Both the position numbers and the translations under genes were made by a program. From Beroe forskalii (taxonomy: Eukaryota > Ctenophora > Nuda > Beroida > Beroidae): 64,000 nucleotides of DNA. Numbering within the stretch: the stretch's first letter is position 1; each line of letters begins with the position of its first letter. The notes below the pieces were generated by a model that saw only the letters and a list, made by a program, of their open reading frames with translations, was not told the DNA's origin and did not search any database. Below, piece by piece: positions 23,951-34,400 of the stretch. The stretch lies in NCBI GenBank assembly GCA_011033025.1, contig WFMF01000217.1:62001-126000 (forward strand), given 5' to 3'.

Positions 23951-24897
23951 ATGACGAGTGAACTTCAATCATTGATGAAACGAATTGACGAACTTTCTTC
24001 TACGGTATTCAAGCTTGGGGGAAATGAAGGGGTGAGGGCAAAAGACATCGAGAAGCGATTGAACAAAGCACCGATGGCAGAATTGACCTACAGTCTGTTT
24101 TCATGTCTCTACGATACCAAAAAATACTTGAAGAGTCATATTAAGGAAACCGAAGTTTGTGAAGAGGAAAGACTGAAAATCGATTCGCTCAATTCCAGCA
24201 TCGGAGAAGGATTATCATTCCAGGCCTCACTCATGAACACAATTCTTGACGAAGTAAAAGAAAACAACAAGAAAATATCGGAACTAAAGGAAAGTCTCGA
24301 GAACCAGTCTGAGAAGGTATGCACAGAAGCAAAGAAGGTTTCGTCCTATGCCGAAATACTAAAGAAGTCAACCGAAACAAAGGTAGAGACTTGCAAGCAA
24401 CCACAGAAGTTTGCAAAGCAAATGGTTGTGGAGATGAAAGCTTCCAGCCGAAGGAAAAACCTGATCTTCTACGGAATTCAGGAATTGTTGATAAGGAAAA
24501 ACGCAACTTTGACTACAGTAGTGGTATCGAAGATGTCTTGACTGAGTTAGGGAACCAAGTTGGTTTTCTTTAAACCTAATTATATCGAACTACTGAAGAA
24601 ATCAGATGAGAGCTATTACTCAAAGAAGATCAATTGAGCTACCTGTACACTTCGTGTGCAGTTCCAGAGTGAAGAAATAGCAGCGAAGATTCTGAAGAGT
24701 GCTAAGGGTCTGAGATATACTTCCTTCAGTAAAGTATATATTGCCCCTGATAGAACTATTGAGGAACGCAATGCGAGGGCTAAACTTGTTGAACAATTAA
24801 AAATAAAGATCACCTTCCAGCCATCAACAAAATGGGCCATCCGAAGGGGTGAAGTTGTTGACTGTGGTCCAATAAATGGACCAATTGCTCAGTAGTA
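23951..24897 (+). pseudogene. LINE ORF1-type protein remnant (coiled coil plus RRM-like domain), frameshifted
   Basis: From ATG at 23,951 the frame reads a long alpha-helical, coiled-coil-like stretch, ending in RRKNLIFYGIQE at about 24,455-24,490. That motif is the start of the RRM-like domain of many LINE ORF1 proteins. The domain continues in other frames: GIEDVLTELGNQVGF near 24,520-24,570 and VYIAPDRTIEERNARAKLVE followed by IRRGEVVDCG at 24,690-24,895. At least two frameshifts break it. ORF1 proteins bind the element RNA as trimers. No ORF2 follows. Instead an ATT-rich tail occurs at about 25,069-25,095. It lies inside the MULE-type foldback. Confidence 0.65.
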
Positions 24898-25065
24898 GAG
24901 AACACAAACAACGACTCGGACTCTGAGTAGCAAGTATGACTTATGAGGAGTCAACTGTCACTAATGAATACGAACTCTGAATTTTACTTAATTTTATCAA
25001 AGTGTTGAATTTAAGCGGGTCTTAGGGATTCTTTTTCGAATATGTGAGTTCCCGGAGGGGAAAAT

Positions 25066-25096
25066 CTTATTATTATTATTATTATTATTATTATAG
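25066..25096. repeat. (TTA)n microsatellite, probable retroelement tail
   Basis: About nine TTA units directly follow CCGGAGGGGAAAATC. This is likely the 3' end of the ORF1-only LINE remnant. Confidence 0.7.
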
Positions 25097-25097
25097 A

Positions 25098-25396
25098 CCA
25101 CTACCATCTACAGAAACCTCTTCGAAGAAGTCGACACCTGGAGTCCCTACCAACCCTCCTCCATCCTCATGGACTACGAGCTTGCAATCCACAACGCTGT
25201 TGCTGATGTGTGGCCCTCTACCACCAGGCGGGGATGCAACTTCCACTTCAAACAGTCCCTCTTCAAGCATCTTCGTCAGGCCGCCAAGTGGGTCAGATAC
25301 GATCAAAGGCTGCAGAAGGTCGTTGAGGACTATGATTCTTACACTGATGTTTTGGATTATTTGGAAGCAGTTGGTAGCATGACTATGTTGAAGTAA
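25098..25396 (+). pseudogene. MULE (Mutator-like) transposase fragment
   Basis: One frame reads IYRNLFEEVDTWSPYQPSSI, then LMDYELAIHNAV, VWPSTTRRGCNFHFKQSLFK and about 45 further residues to a stop. The sequence D-x-E-x-A followed by P-x-T-x-x-x-GC-x-FHF-x-Q is typical of the central MULE transposase (DDE) domain, covering the second catalytic Asp region and the C/H motif. The N-terminal part and the last catalytic Glu region are missing. It sits inside the foldback with matching TIRs, so it is probably what is left of that element's own transposase. Confidence 0.7.
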
Positions 25397-26442
25397 TTTG
25401 ATTATATTTTGAGTGCTAATAATACTATACATTATCTTTGTGTGAAACATGCTGATTATACAGTACTTTATTCTATAAACATTGATTACCTCATTAACTC
25501 TGTGTCTTATTCGGACAAATGTCCGTGTCGGACAAGTGAAAAGCTCCTCTCAATCACTTACCAATAAGTTTGAAGAAATTGTTGTGGGATTTTCGGACAA
25601 ATGTCCGCGTCGGACAAATGTCCGCAAAATTTCGTACTGGGTTTCGGACAACTGTCCGTGTCGGACAAATGTCCGACTACCGGCCAGAATGCAACGTAAA
25701 TGTAGCTATGAAACCGGTGTCCAAGAATTGTTCCATCTGTATCCACTTTTGTCCCAGACTGTATCCACGTTTTGGAAAGCGTTTTTGGGACACTTAGAGA
25801 CAATTTCTGGCCGTAAAACTTTGTCAAATGCCTCTCAGAATGGTAATAAATCGATTTGAAGCGTTTCCAGACCGATTGGAGCAATTTGAAATTTGGGCCT
25901 TTTTTGGGCCTTTTCGGCCATATTGGGGACCAGAATGGCCATTCCGGCTCAAAATTCGATGGGCATACTTTGGAACTATCCTACAAACCACTTGGAACCG
26001 TTTAAAGTCACAAAACAACGTAAATATAGCCAGAAAACCGATGTCCCAGATTTGTCCCATCTGTATCCACTTTTGTCCCAGGCTGTATCCACGTTTTGGA
26101 AAGCGTTTTCGGGACACTTAGAGACAATTTCTGGCCGTAAAACCTTGTCAAATGCCTCTCAGAATGGTAATAAATCGATTTGAAGCGTTTCCAGACCGAT
26201 TGGAGCAATTTGAAATTTGGGCCTTTTTGGGCCTTTTCGGCCATATTGGGGACCAGAATGGCCATTCCGGCTCAAAATTCGATGGGCATACTTTGGAACT
26301 ATCCTACAAACCATTTGGAACCGTTGAAAGTCACAAAACAACGTAAATATAGCCAGAAAACCGATGTCCCAGATTTGTCCCAAATTTGTCCCATTGTATC
26401 CACTTTGTATCCACTTCCGCGGAATCATGAACTCTCCAAATA

Positions 26443-27073
26443 ATATATCCACTCGCGTGCGCTCAGTAGATGTTCGAGCTCACAAAGATTACCGATTAGT
26501 CCATAACAAAACTTGCAGCGCGTACATTGTTCAACACAAGCAAGCGGATATGCAGAACTAGTCAAAGACTCTCTTCTGGATGGCATGGTGGCTCAACTCA
26601 AGGGTAGTGTGCCTGTGTGACTCAAAGACCTGGTTCGCCAATATTTGTTTTATCAGTTATTAACTCATACTCAGGAGCCTGTAAGTCCTTGGAGCAGGCT
26701 TCGGCACACCTGTGCTCTGACTTCGAGACAAGTTGGGATCTGTGTTGATTGATCTTCTGATTGATTCATTACTCTTGTACTTCTGTATTCTCATACTCAG
26801 ATAACATTGTTAAGGACGGGAAAGACACTCTCTGGAAGTTTGAGGATGGACTACGGACAAAGACCTCATGTGATTTCTGGCATCAACATGAATTGCGCCT
26901 GAAGGCTCATTTCTTGTGCCCGTTGTTCCCGTGTGCAGGCGCTTAATTTCCTGTTCCCCGGGGCTGGTATCAAAACCTCGGCGAGCGCTTAAATTTATTA
27001 AAACAATAAAGGCCGTACGTGATCACTAGTCGCACGTGCATTTCAATGCACGCACAAATTGAGGCAGTCTCAA
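26443..27073. other. Unique stretch without a supported gene
   Basis: A 61-codon frame at 26,761-26,946 has no recognisable domain or splice context. Nothing else is supported. Confidence 0.4.
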
Positions 27074-27231
27074 AGCAGACCGACCATGTCTCTGAGACGT
27101 CTCCGAGACTTCTCTGAGACTTCTCCGAGACTCTGAGACTCTCCAGATACTCCGGAGAGTCTCGGAGAAGTCTCAGAGAAGTCTCGGAGAAGTCTCGGAG
27201 ACGTCTCAGAGACATGGTCGGCCTGCTTGGA
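27074..27231. repeat. GAGTCTC-rich hairpin (about 75-bp arms)
   Basis: AAGCAGACCGACCATGTCTC at 27,074 pairs with GAGACATGGTCGGCCTGCTT ending at 27,231. The arms are made of TCTCCGAGACT/AGTCTCGGAGA repeats with a small AGATACT-type loop. It could be a MITE or a structured RNA precursor. No target duplication is clear. Confidence 0.8.
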
Positions 27232-28353
27232 CACCATAATTTGTACAAGTAGGTAGGCTCTCCAAAACCGGGACGGTTGTCGTAGTAACCCCCTGCTGAT
27301 TTGGTGACGTCAGTCCATTTCTTTCGGTTGGAACCAACGTAACTAAACCTCACGCATTCCGAAACAACGTTATTCTAACTTGGAATTACTAGAATTGACC
27401 AATTTCTACAAATCGTCCACGTCAACTCACGTTCTGAAATGTGGCACCCAGATCAAATTTCACGTGCATTAGTCGTATTTGAACTCATTTCAACGTAATC
27501 AAGTCGAAAATCGCGTGTAGATATCAATTTCTTGAAATCCCCTAATTTCTACAAAACGTCCACGTGAACTCACGTGATTCACTATTTCATCGTATATTTC
27601 CCATATTTAGTCACTGCTAGACATGAATAAACCATTATTAGTTCACCATCGTATCACAGAATAGGGATACAGTAAAAGTTTTTATCATAAACGTAATTTC
27701 TATCATTCTGCGGTTCAATTTTCAGAGGCTTCCCATGACGACAAATTCTGACCGATCGCCCTGAAACTCGTTTTCTAGCTAAATCTCGAGGTCTAAAAGC
27801 AAAAAATCGAAGTAAAACATATTCCGATGAAAACTCTCTGAGTTAGAGATGTTCAAAGTAGCGCAAAATAGCGTTTTATCGCAAAATACGCTATTTTAGT
27901 GGTTTTACGCAATTTTGATGACGTCATCACAGCACCCAAATAGGCTCTTAGGCTCAAACCAACTTCCCATATAGCCTATAAGACAATTCCGCCTTAGTAC
28001 AACATACTTTGACCGGTCTCATCTCAAGATAAGTCGCAGTTCTTGACATCTCACTCGTTTAAGTTTTGTCCTAAGATTTCGACATCGATTTTTCATCATA
28101 CCTTAGGAAATCGCGTATATCTCGATGAAAAATCGAGATAGCCCAATGATCCGTATGATTTTCTGAAAGCTCTTTAAATTTCCAACGAACGATTTTTCAA
28201 AATTTTTGAGCTATCTCCACTCCTGGGTTAAAAATGCGCTCGAAAACGACCTACCTTATTGTAGGAAATTAAGCACTCAAAAAATTAAGCCTACATGTCA
28301 TTAAGAACCATGAAATTAGGCCCTTTTGAGAGGTCTGGTGCTTAATTACCCTT
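27232..28353. other. Intergenic DNA upstream of the inverted duplication
   Basis: No gene is seen. A short motif, AATTTCTACAAAACGTCCACG, occurs at about 27,398 and 27,545, and a CGCAAAATA/TATTTTGCG-type repeat lies at 27,868-27,905. The TM9SF2 duplication starts at about 28,354. Confidence 0.4.
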
Positions 28354-28469
28354 TACACTGCAGTATATAATAATACGGTAAATGCTTCTTTTCGAGATAT
28401 CAAAGTCCACTCCATATTAACGGTATTCAATTTCAGCTGTTAAATAACGGGACAGGTTGTCGGTGGCGT

Positions 28470-31400
28470 TTAGTCTGTCTTCACCACTGAGTAGATCTTG
28501 TTGATAAACAGGAAACACGACATGAAACCAACGAAACCTGAAATAAAGTTAATTTAAAGGAGAAGAATGAAATAGGGTAAATATTGTTACGAATGAGTGA
28601 ACATGGATCTCTGGAGTCCCTACCAAGATAACAGTGAATTACTCGCCAATGGCCATGGCGTGTAATTTACTGGAGATCGCTGATATTGATCTCCGAATCC
28701 ACGAATCCATGAGCAGACCTGCGTTAATGTATTATCTTAAGCACTACAAAGTAAGGGAGCTAAGGGAGTATGGGATATGGCACATAACCATCTACTATTT
28801 GAAGGGGGTGGGCCAGCGAGGGCCCAGACTGCACCCAGGAGAAGGAGCTTCAGGCCTAAACGAGTGCTCTTTGACCCCCGGGTGGGACGAGAGTCCCTTT
28901 CCTCCCCACATAACTCTCAGTACAGCTGCATTCCGAGATTGACTCACTGCATTCCCAGTATTACTCACCGGTGAGGAGGAAGAAGTAGATTGACATGATG
29001 AAGGTGTAGCCGAAGAAGATGAAGAGCGAAGCAGCCCCCTCCATCTTCAAACGCTCTGAAGAAGGATACAGTGGGTTATTCAGATGACTTTACAGCAGAA
29101 ATGATGAGAAGCAAAATGTGGATTATTGATATTCAGATGAATTTACAGCAAACATGATGAGATTCACTGAATTCTACACCCAAAACTGAAAGCAGAGTTT
29201 TTCATGAACTCTCCAAAAGAAACTTCGTCATTACAGCAAATGCGAAGTGAATAACCTCTGCACTGTAATTAGAGTTTACCGGCGTAGAAGTAGATGGAGT
29301 AAATGAAGAAGTAGAGCGCAGTGCAGCCGCTGCTGAGGTAGGCTCGCCACCACCAGTGGTAGTCCTCAGCACAGAGGTGGAAGTAGCAGAGCAGGATGGT
29401 AGTCTCAGCGCAGGTTATCACAAGGATCAGAAACACGATGAACAGGAACCAGAACATGTAGTAGATCTGGTGGGCCCTGGGGAAGGGGGTTGAGTGGTTG
29501 GAATCAGGGGAATAACGAATATTTTATAGTCAGGGACGAAATGGAATCCCGTGCATATGGAATGTTAATATGAGTTAGGGGACGGACTCTAAGTACTTAG
29601 ACTATGCTGAATCGATCTAGACCTGCCGCCAATTTTTTATTTCGATGGCGTCACCCATTTTGGGCCACGCCCATTTTTGGCCTGATGACGAAATGAAGGG
29701 ACTAAAAACTATTTTGACATCACATGGCATGTAGGGGTATCAAAATAAGTTTTTAGGGACGAGAAACAAGTTGCAATCGTTGGTTTTACTGAAAAACGTT
29801 CGTGGGATGAGATGGTGATTCACGCCCACTTTTGGCCATGCACGATTACCCAAAATGGAAATTTTATTGTCATACTTTTTAGTGGCATGACGGGTATCGA
29901 AATAGGGTTTTTGGGGACGCAGAAACACGATGCAATAGTTGGTTTCACTCAAAAATCTTCCTGGGATGGAGATATGGTGACCACGTCCACTTTTGGCCTT
30001 TAAAAGCGATTACCCAAAAATGGAAATTTTTATTTTTGCATGATGGGTGGTATGATGGGTGGTATGATGGGGTTTGTAAAGTGCGATATCGTTCCAATTG
30101 GCATTATTGATGGGGTCGTCTCGAGAATTATCCCAGGAACAAATGAACTATCGTGTTTCGCCTGCTCTAGACGAGAAACACGATACAATAGTTGGTTTCT
30201 ATTCAAAATGTTCTGGATGAGATATGCTACTGTGCCCATTTTTGCATCATGCAATTACCCAAATTTTTGAAATTTATTTTATTGTCATACTTTTAATTTT
30301 TATTTGTGGCATGATGGATTTTTTGAGACGAGAAACGATGCAAATGCCGGTTTAAATCAATTTTTGTGATGAGACACGGAGACCATGCCTATTTTTTTGC
30401 TTTTGTATGATAACCCAAATTTTCAACAAAATATGGTAAAAAAATTAATAGTTTTTTGGGGGTTAAACAAGATAAACCCCCGTTCATCTCAAAGATTTTT
30501 CAGAGGTGTATAGGGGATTCCATGTCAAAATGGCCAAACCCCAAAATTGGAAAAAGGGATAGGAAACCCATTTTTGGGGGGGAAAATAAGGGAAAAATTG
30601 AACCCCAAGGTCCCAAAAGCGGGAATAATTTTTGTTTTTTTTTTAAAAGCAGTTTGGGTTTTTTAAGTCAGGGGATAGACCTAGGAGGTAAATTTTTTAA
30701 TCACAAAGATAGAGCTGCCCCACCCGGGGCCCAGGGTTTTTGGGGTTAATATGCCGAGGATATGTTGGGGTTTTCTTCATTCCACTCAACTGTGAGATAA
30801 ACTGGAACCCCACCTCACCCATTCTGTGGGCTGCCAACAACCCAAAGGGCCTAATCTGTTTTGTTTTTTTTTTTTTTTGAATAGATCAGAGAATTTTATA
30901 AAAAACCCCCCATTTCTAGCTTAGTCACAAAGCGTTTGATCGACCTAACGTCCTGAAGAACTGTAATATTAATATTGTGCTTTAATTCCATGGCATCATG
31001 TGGTTGAATCAGTGGTTCAGGGACCTGGGTATCATGACTGAGGAGCAGCCAACAGGTATTCTTCCAGCCCCCCGTACCATGCCACATTCAAGGGATATTT
31101 CCCAGTTCTTAGCTTCTAAGCAAATATTGCTGTTTAGAATCAGAGTTTCGCAATAAAATGTTATGATTATGATCATATTCTATGGGGCTGGCATGTTATT
31201 GGGCCTTTGTATCCCCTTTGGATGAATGGGAACATTCCCGATAATAGGTATCACATAATCTCCCTTCAATCAGGTTTTAGCAATCTGGCAGGGGCTTATC
31301 TCTATACACAGGATCAACCATGTACAAGACTTACCGAATGACGGCTTCTCCAACGCTGATCTCACTTATTTTTTATTTAGATGGTTTTACTTCTATTCCA

Positions 31401-34400
31401 ACAGCTGTAACAGCCAATGACAGGAATCGAAGGATTCAAGTGTTATCAAACCAGTGACGGTTAAGGAAGTGTAATCCATACTTTCTTCGCCCGAGACTTC
31501 GCTGCAATAGGCAGCTTCCCATTTAACCCTCCCGTACAGTTTCCTGTATGCTCGACTGAGTGAACCGTGTGGCAGCTTAGGTGAGAGTTCTCACCCTTAG
31601 CACGATAGGCACGGCCGGAAATCGAACCACCAACCTCTCGATTGGAAGAATGACGCCCTAAACCACTGCAGCGCTACCTGGCCACTATACACAGGATCGC
31701 TCATACCAGGCTAACCCTTACCAGTTTACCTTGGGCTACCCGAAACCAGATTCAACCTTATTCAACCTATAGACTCAAACCACGAACGTTATGGAGTAAA
31801 AGCAACTATTGCATCGTGTTCCTCGTCTGAAAAACCTTATTTAGACACCCATCATGCCACCAAAAGTATAGCAATAAAATTTGTATATTTTGAAGAAATC
31901 TCGCAAAGCCAAAGATGGGCGTGGTCACCATATCTCATCCCAGGAACATTTTTGAATGAAACCAACTATTGCATCGTGTTTCTCGCCCTAAAACCCCCTA
32001 TTTTGACACCCATCATGCCATCAAAAATATAAAATAAAATTTCCACATTTTGGGTAATTGCGCAGGCCAAAGGTGGGCGTGGTCCATATCTCATCCCAGG
32101 AACTTTTTTGAGTGAAACCAACTATTGCATCGTGTTTCTCGTCCCTAAAAACCCCTGTTTTGATACCCATCATGCCACCAAAAGTATGACAATAAAATTT
32201 CCACATTTTCGGTAATCGCGCAAGGCCAAAAGTGGGCGTGGTCACCGTATCTCATCCCAGGAACATTTTTGAGTGAAACCAACTATTGCATCGTGTTTCT
32301 CGTCCCTGACAACCCCTATTATGATACCCATCATGCCACCAAAAGTATGATAATAAAATTTCCACATTTTGGGTAATCGCGCAAGGCCAAAAGTGGACGT
32401 GGTCACCATATCTCATCCCAGGAAGATTTTTGAGTGAAACCAACTATTGCATCGTGTTTCTCGTCCCCAAAAACCCCTATTTCGATACCCGTCATGCCAC
32501 TAAAAGTATGACAATAAAATTTCCACATTTTGGGTAATCAAGCAAGATGGCCAAAAAGTGGGCGTGGTCACCATATCTCATCCCACGAACGTTTTTGAGT
32601 AAAACCAACGATTGCAACTTGTTTCTTGTCCCTAAAAACCCCTATTTTGATACCCTACATGCCATGTGATGTCAAAAATAGTTTTTTAGTTCCTTCATTT
32701 TCGTCATCTACAGGCCAAAAATGGGCGTGGCCCAAAATGGGTGACGCCATCGAAATAAAAATTGGCGGCAGGTCTAGATCGATTCAGCATAGTCTAAAGT
32801 ACCAGAATCCGTCCCTAACTCCTTATTAACATTCCATATGCACGGGATTTATATATTGACCATTTCGTCCCTGACTATTAGGGTTAGATTTGAAAGCCAC
32901 AGGAGGATTGGACATGATAAGCATGAGATTGCAGGGATGGCATCGCATACAAGTCTTCCAAATAGTTAATAAATCGTAAGAAATAATCTTACCAGATACT
33001 GTTGAAGATGAAGTAGAGCTGGATGAAGACACTTCCCACAGGGAGAATACCTCCCATGAAGATACCGGGCAGTGGCTTGGTGTAGAAGTTCTGTGGGGGT
33101 ATGTGTCGGGGGATCTGATTGGTGTGCGTGGGGTAGACGATGGCATCCTTCCGGAATCCGAAGAATGCACCGACGAATGTTAGAGGCACTGATACACAGA
33201 TCCTGAAATAGAAACAGCTGATAAACGGTATACGACTACTAAACGGGGGACGGATCTACAAGAGATCCAAACAGAGTCCCCAGCACGGGACCTCCCGCTG
33301 GGAGGTCCCTGATGCCAGGGCTACTTTGGATGGGAACGAATCCCGTACCTTCCCAGGAGGACCAATGTGCCGGGAGCACATACATGGTGGATAAACGGTA
33401 TAACATTGACATCTGAGGGAGAAGCGTCTGTTGCTATTTCAGGTAGGTACCAGAACCAAAACTTACGTGGGTGTATTAGAGGCATTAAAGGTACGATATT
33501 TCTTATGGGCTCTTTAATAACATAAACCTTATTTACCCCACTTCATGCGATCAACTTCTTCAATAAGGTAATGGTACTAAATATTGAGGACCTGGCTTGT
33601 AATGGGTTGAAATGTTAATAGCAGCCAAGATTCATATAAAAAGACTCTGGGTTCCAAAAATTTCGGGAGTCATTCATGAATCCCAACAAAGTGGATGAAC
33701 AATGAACACAAATGAGCCAGAAGAATTCAGAATTGCAATAAGTGTACATACACAATGCGTGTACAAGTCGATGATTCGGTGAAATAATTGAGTATTTTAG
33801 GCCTGGCGTGCGTATACCGGACGCGCAGCGCGGGGCGCGCGCTTTTACGTACTAAATACGTTGATGAAAATGGATTCACGCATCATGATTATGTCCTGGC
33901 GCGTTACGTCTACGTAACACTATTTCGAACTTTTTGTGACATTTCGTCATACCCCCATTGATTACTATGTTAGTTTTGCCTTTGCATTAAGGGTTTTCCA
34001 TAATTTCCCAACTAGATAACTGTATATTTTAAGGTAAGGGCAAGGTCCCTTTACTGTGAGGTTTGGGTCAGTGGGTCATTCCATAGAGTGGGCTATTACC
34101 GAATTTTCCGATTTTAGCACGAATGTGGGTTTTTGTGTTTGTTTTTTTATAGGTACGTTAGGATCTGAGATGGACCATAGTCATTGTGAAATGTAGTGCG
34201 CCGCGCACTGGTGAAGAAATTACTTGAGTTACGTGCAAAACAGAAAAATATTCTGAAGGAGCAGTTTGAAATTAGGAAAATCCCCATGGCAACGTGGAGC
34301 CCCTATATCCCTGTCACATGCTCATTTCCAGTTGCCCGCTTTGCTATTTGCTTACAATTGATTAACTCTGCCAATCTTTCGATCGTTTCACTGAAAATGA

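Larger units (their letters stand above)
22591..26434. mobile_element. 3.84-kb MULE-type foldback with 8-bp target duplication
   Basis: The ends are CAGAAGATGAATCCGCG at 22,591 and the complement of GAGTTCATGATTCCGCGG at the right end (26,434). They are flanked by TCCAAATA at 22,583-22,590 and 26,435-26,442. The inverted arms are about 0.9 kb and contain roughly 310-bp subrepeats with GGGACAAATCTGGGACATCG and TCCGACACGGACATTTGTCC motifs. The interior holds a MULE transposase fragment (25,098-25,396), fitting the 8-bp duplication, plus a LINE ORF1 remnant. The element at 46,216-50,082 has matching termini. Confidence 0.8.
29527..32877. mobile_element. 3.35-kb foldback transposon (TAGTYAGGGACGAAATGG family), copy 2
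   Basis: It has the same termini as copy 1 (TAGTCAGGGACGAAATGG), flanked by TTA at 29,524-29,526 and 32,878-32,880. The empty site in the right arm (about 50,920-50,935) reads TCA at that place. It sits in a TM9SF2 intron 47 bases from the exon at 29,476. The arms consist of the same 135-bp subrepeats. The interior carries the SINE and a low-quality stretch. It inserted after the duplication, or is polymorphic. Confidence 0.88.

Noticed and set aside
24231-24506. Minus-strand 91-codon frame
   Set aside because: Shadow of the LINE ORF1 remnant.
22747-26452. Many frames of 75-125 codons
   Set aside because: They fall in the inverted arms of the MULE-type foldback and appear in several frames on both strands, with no domain.
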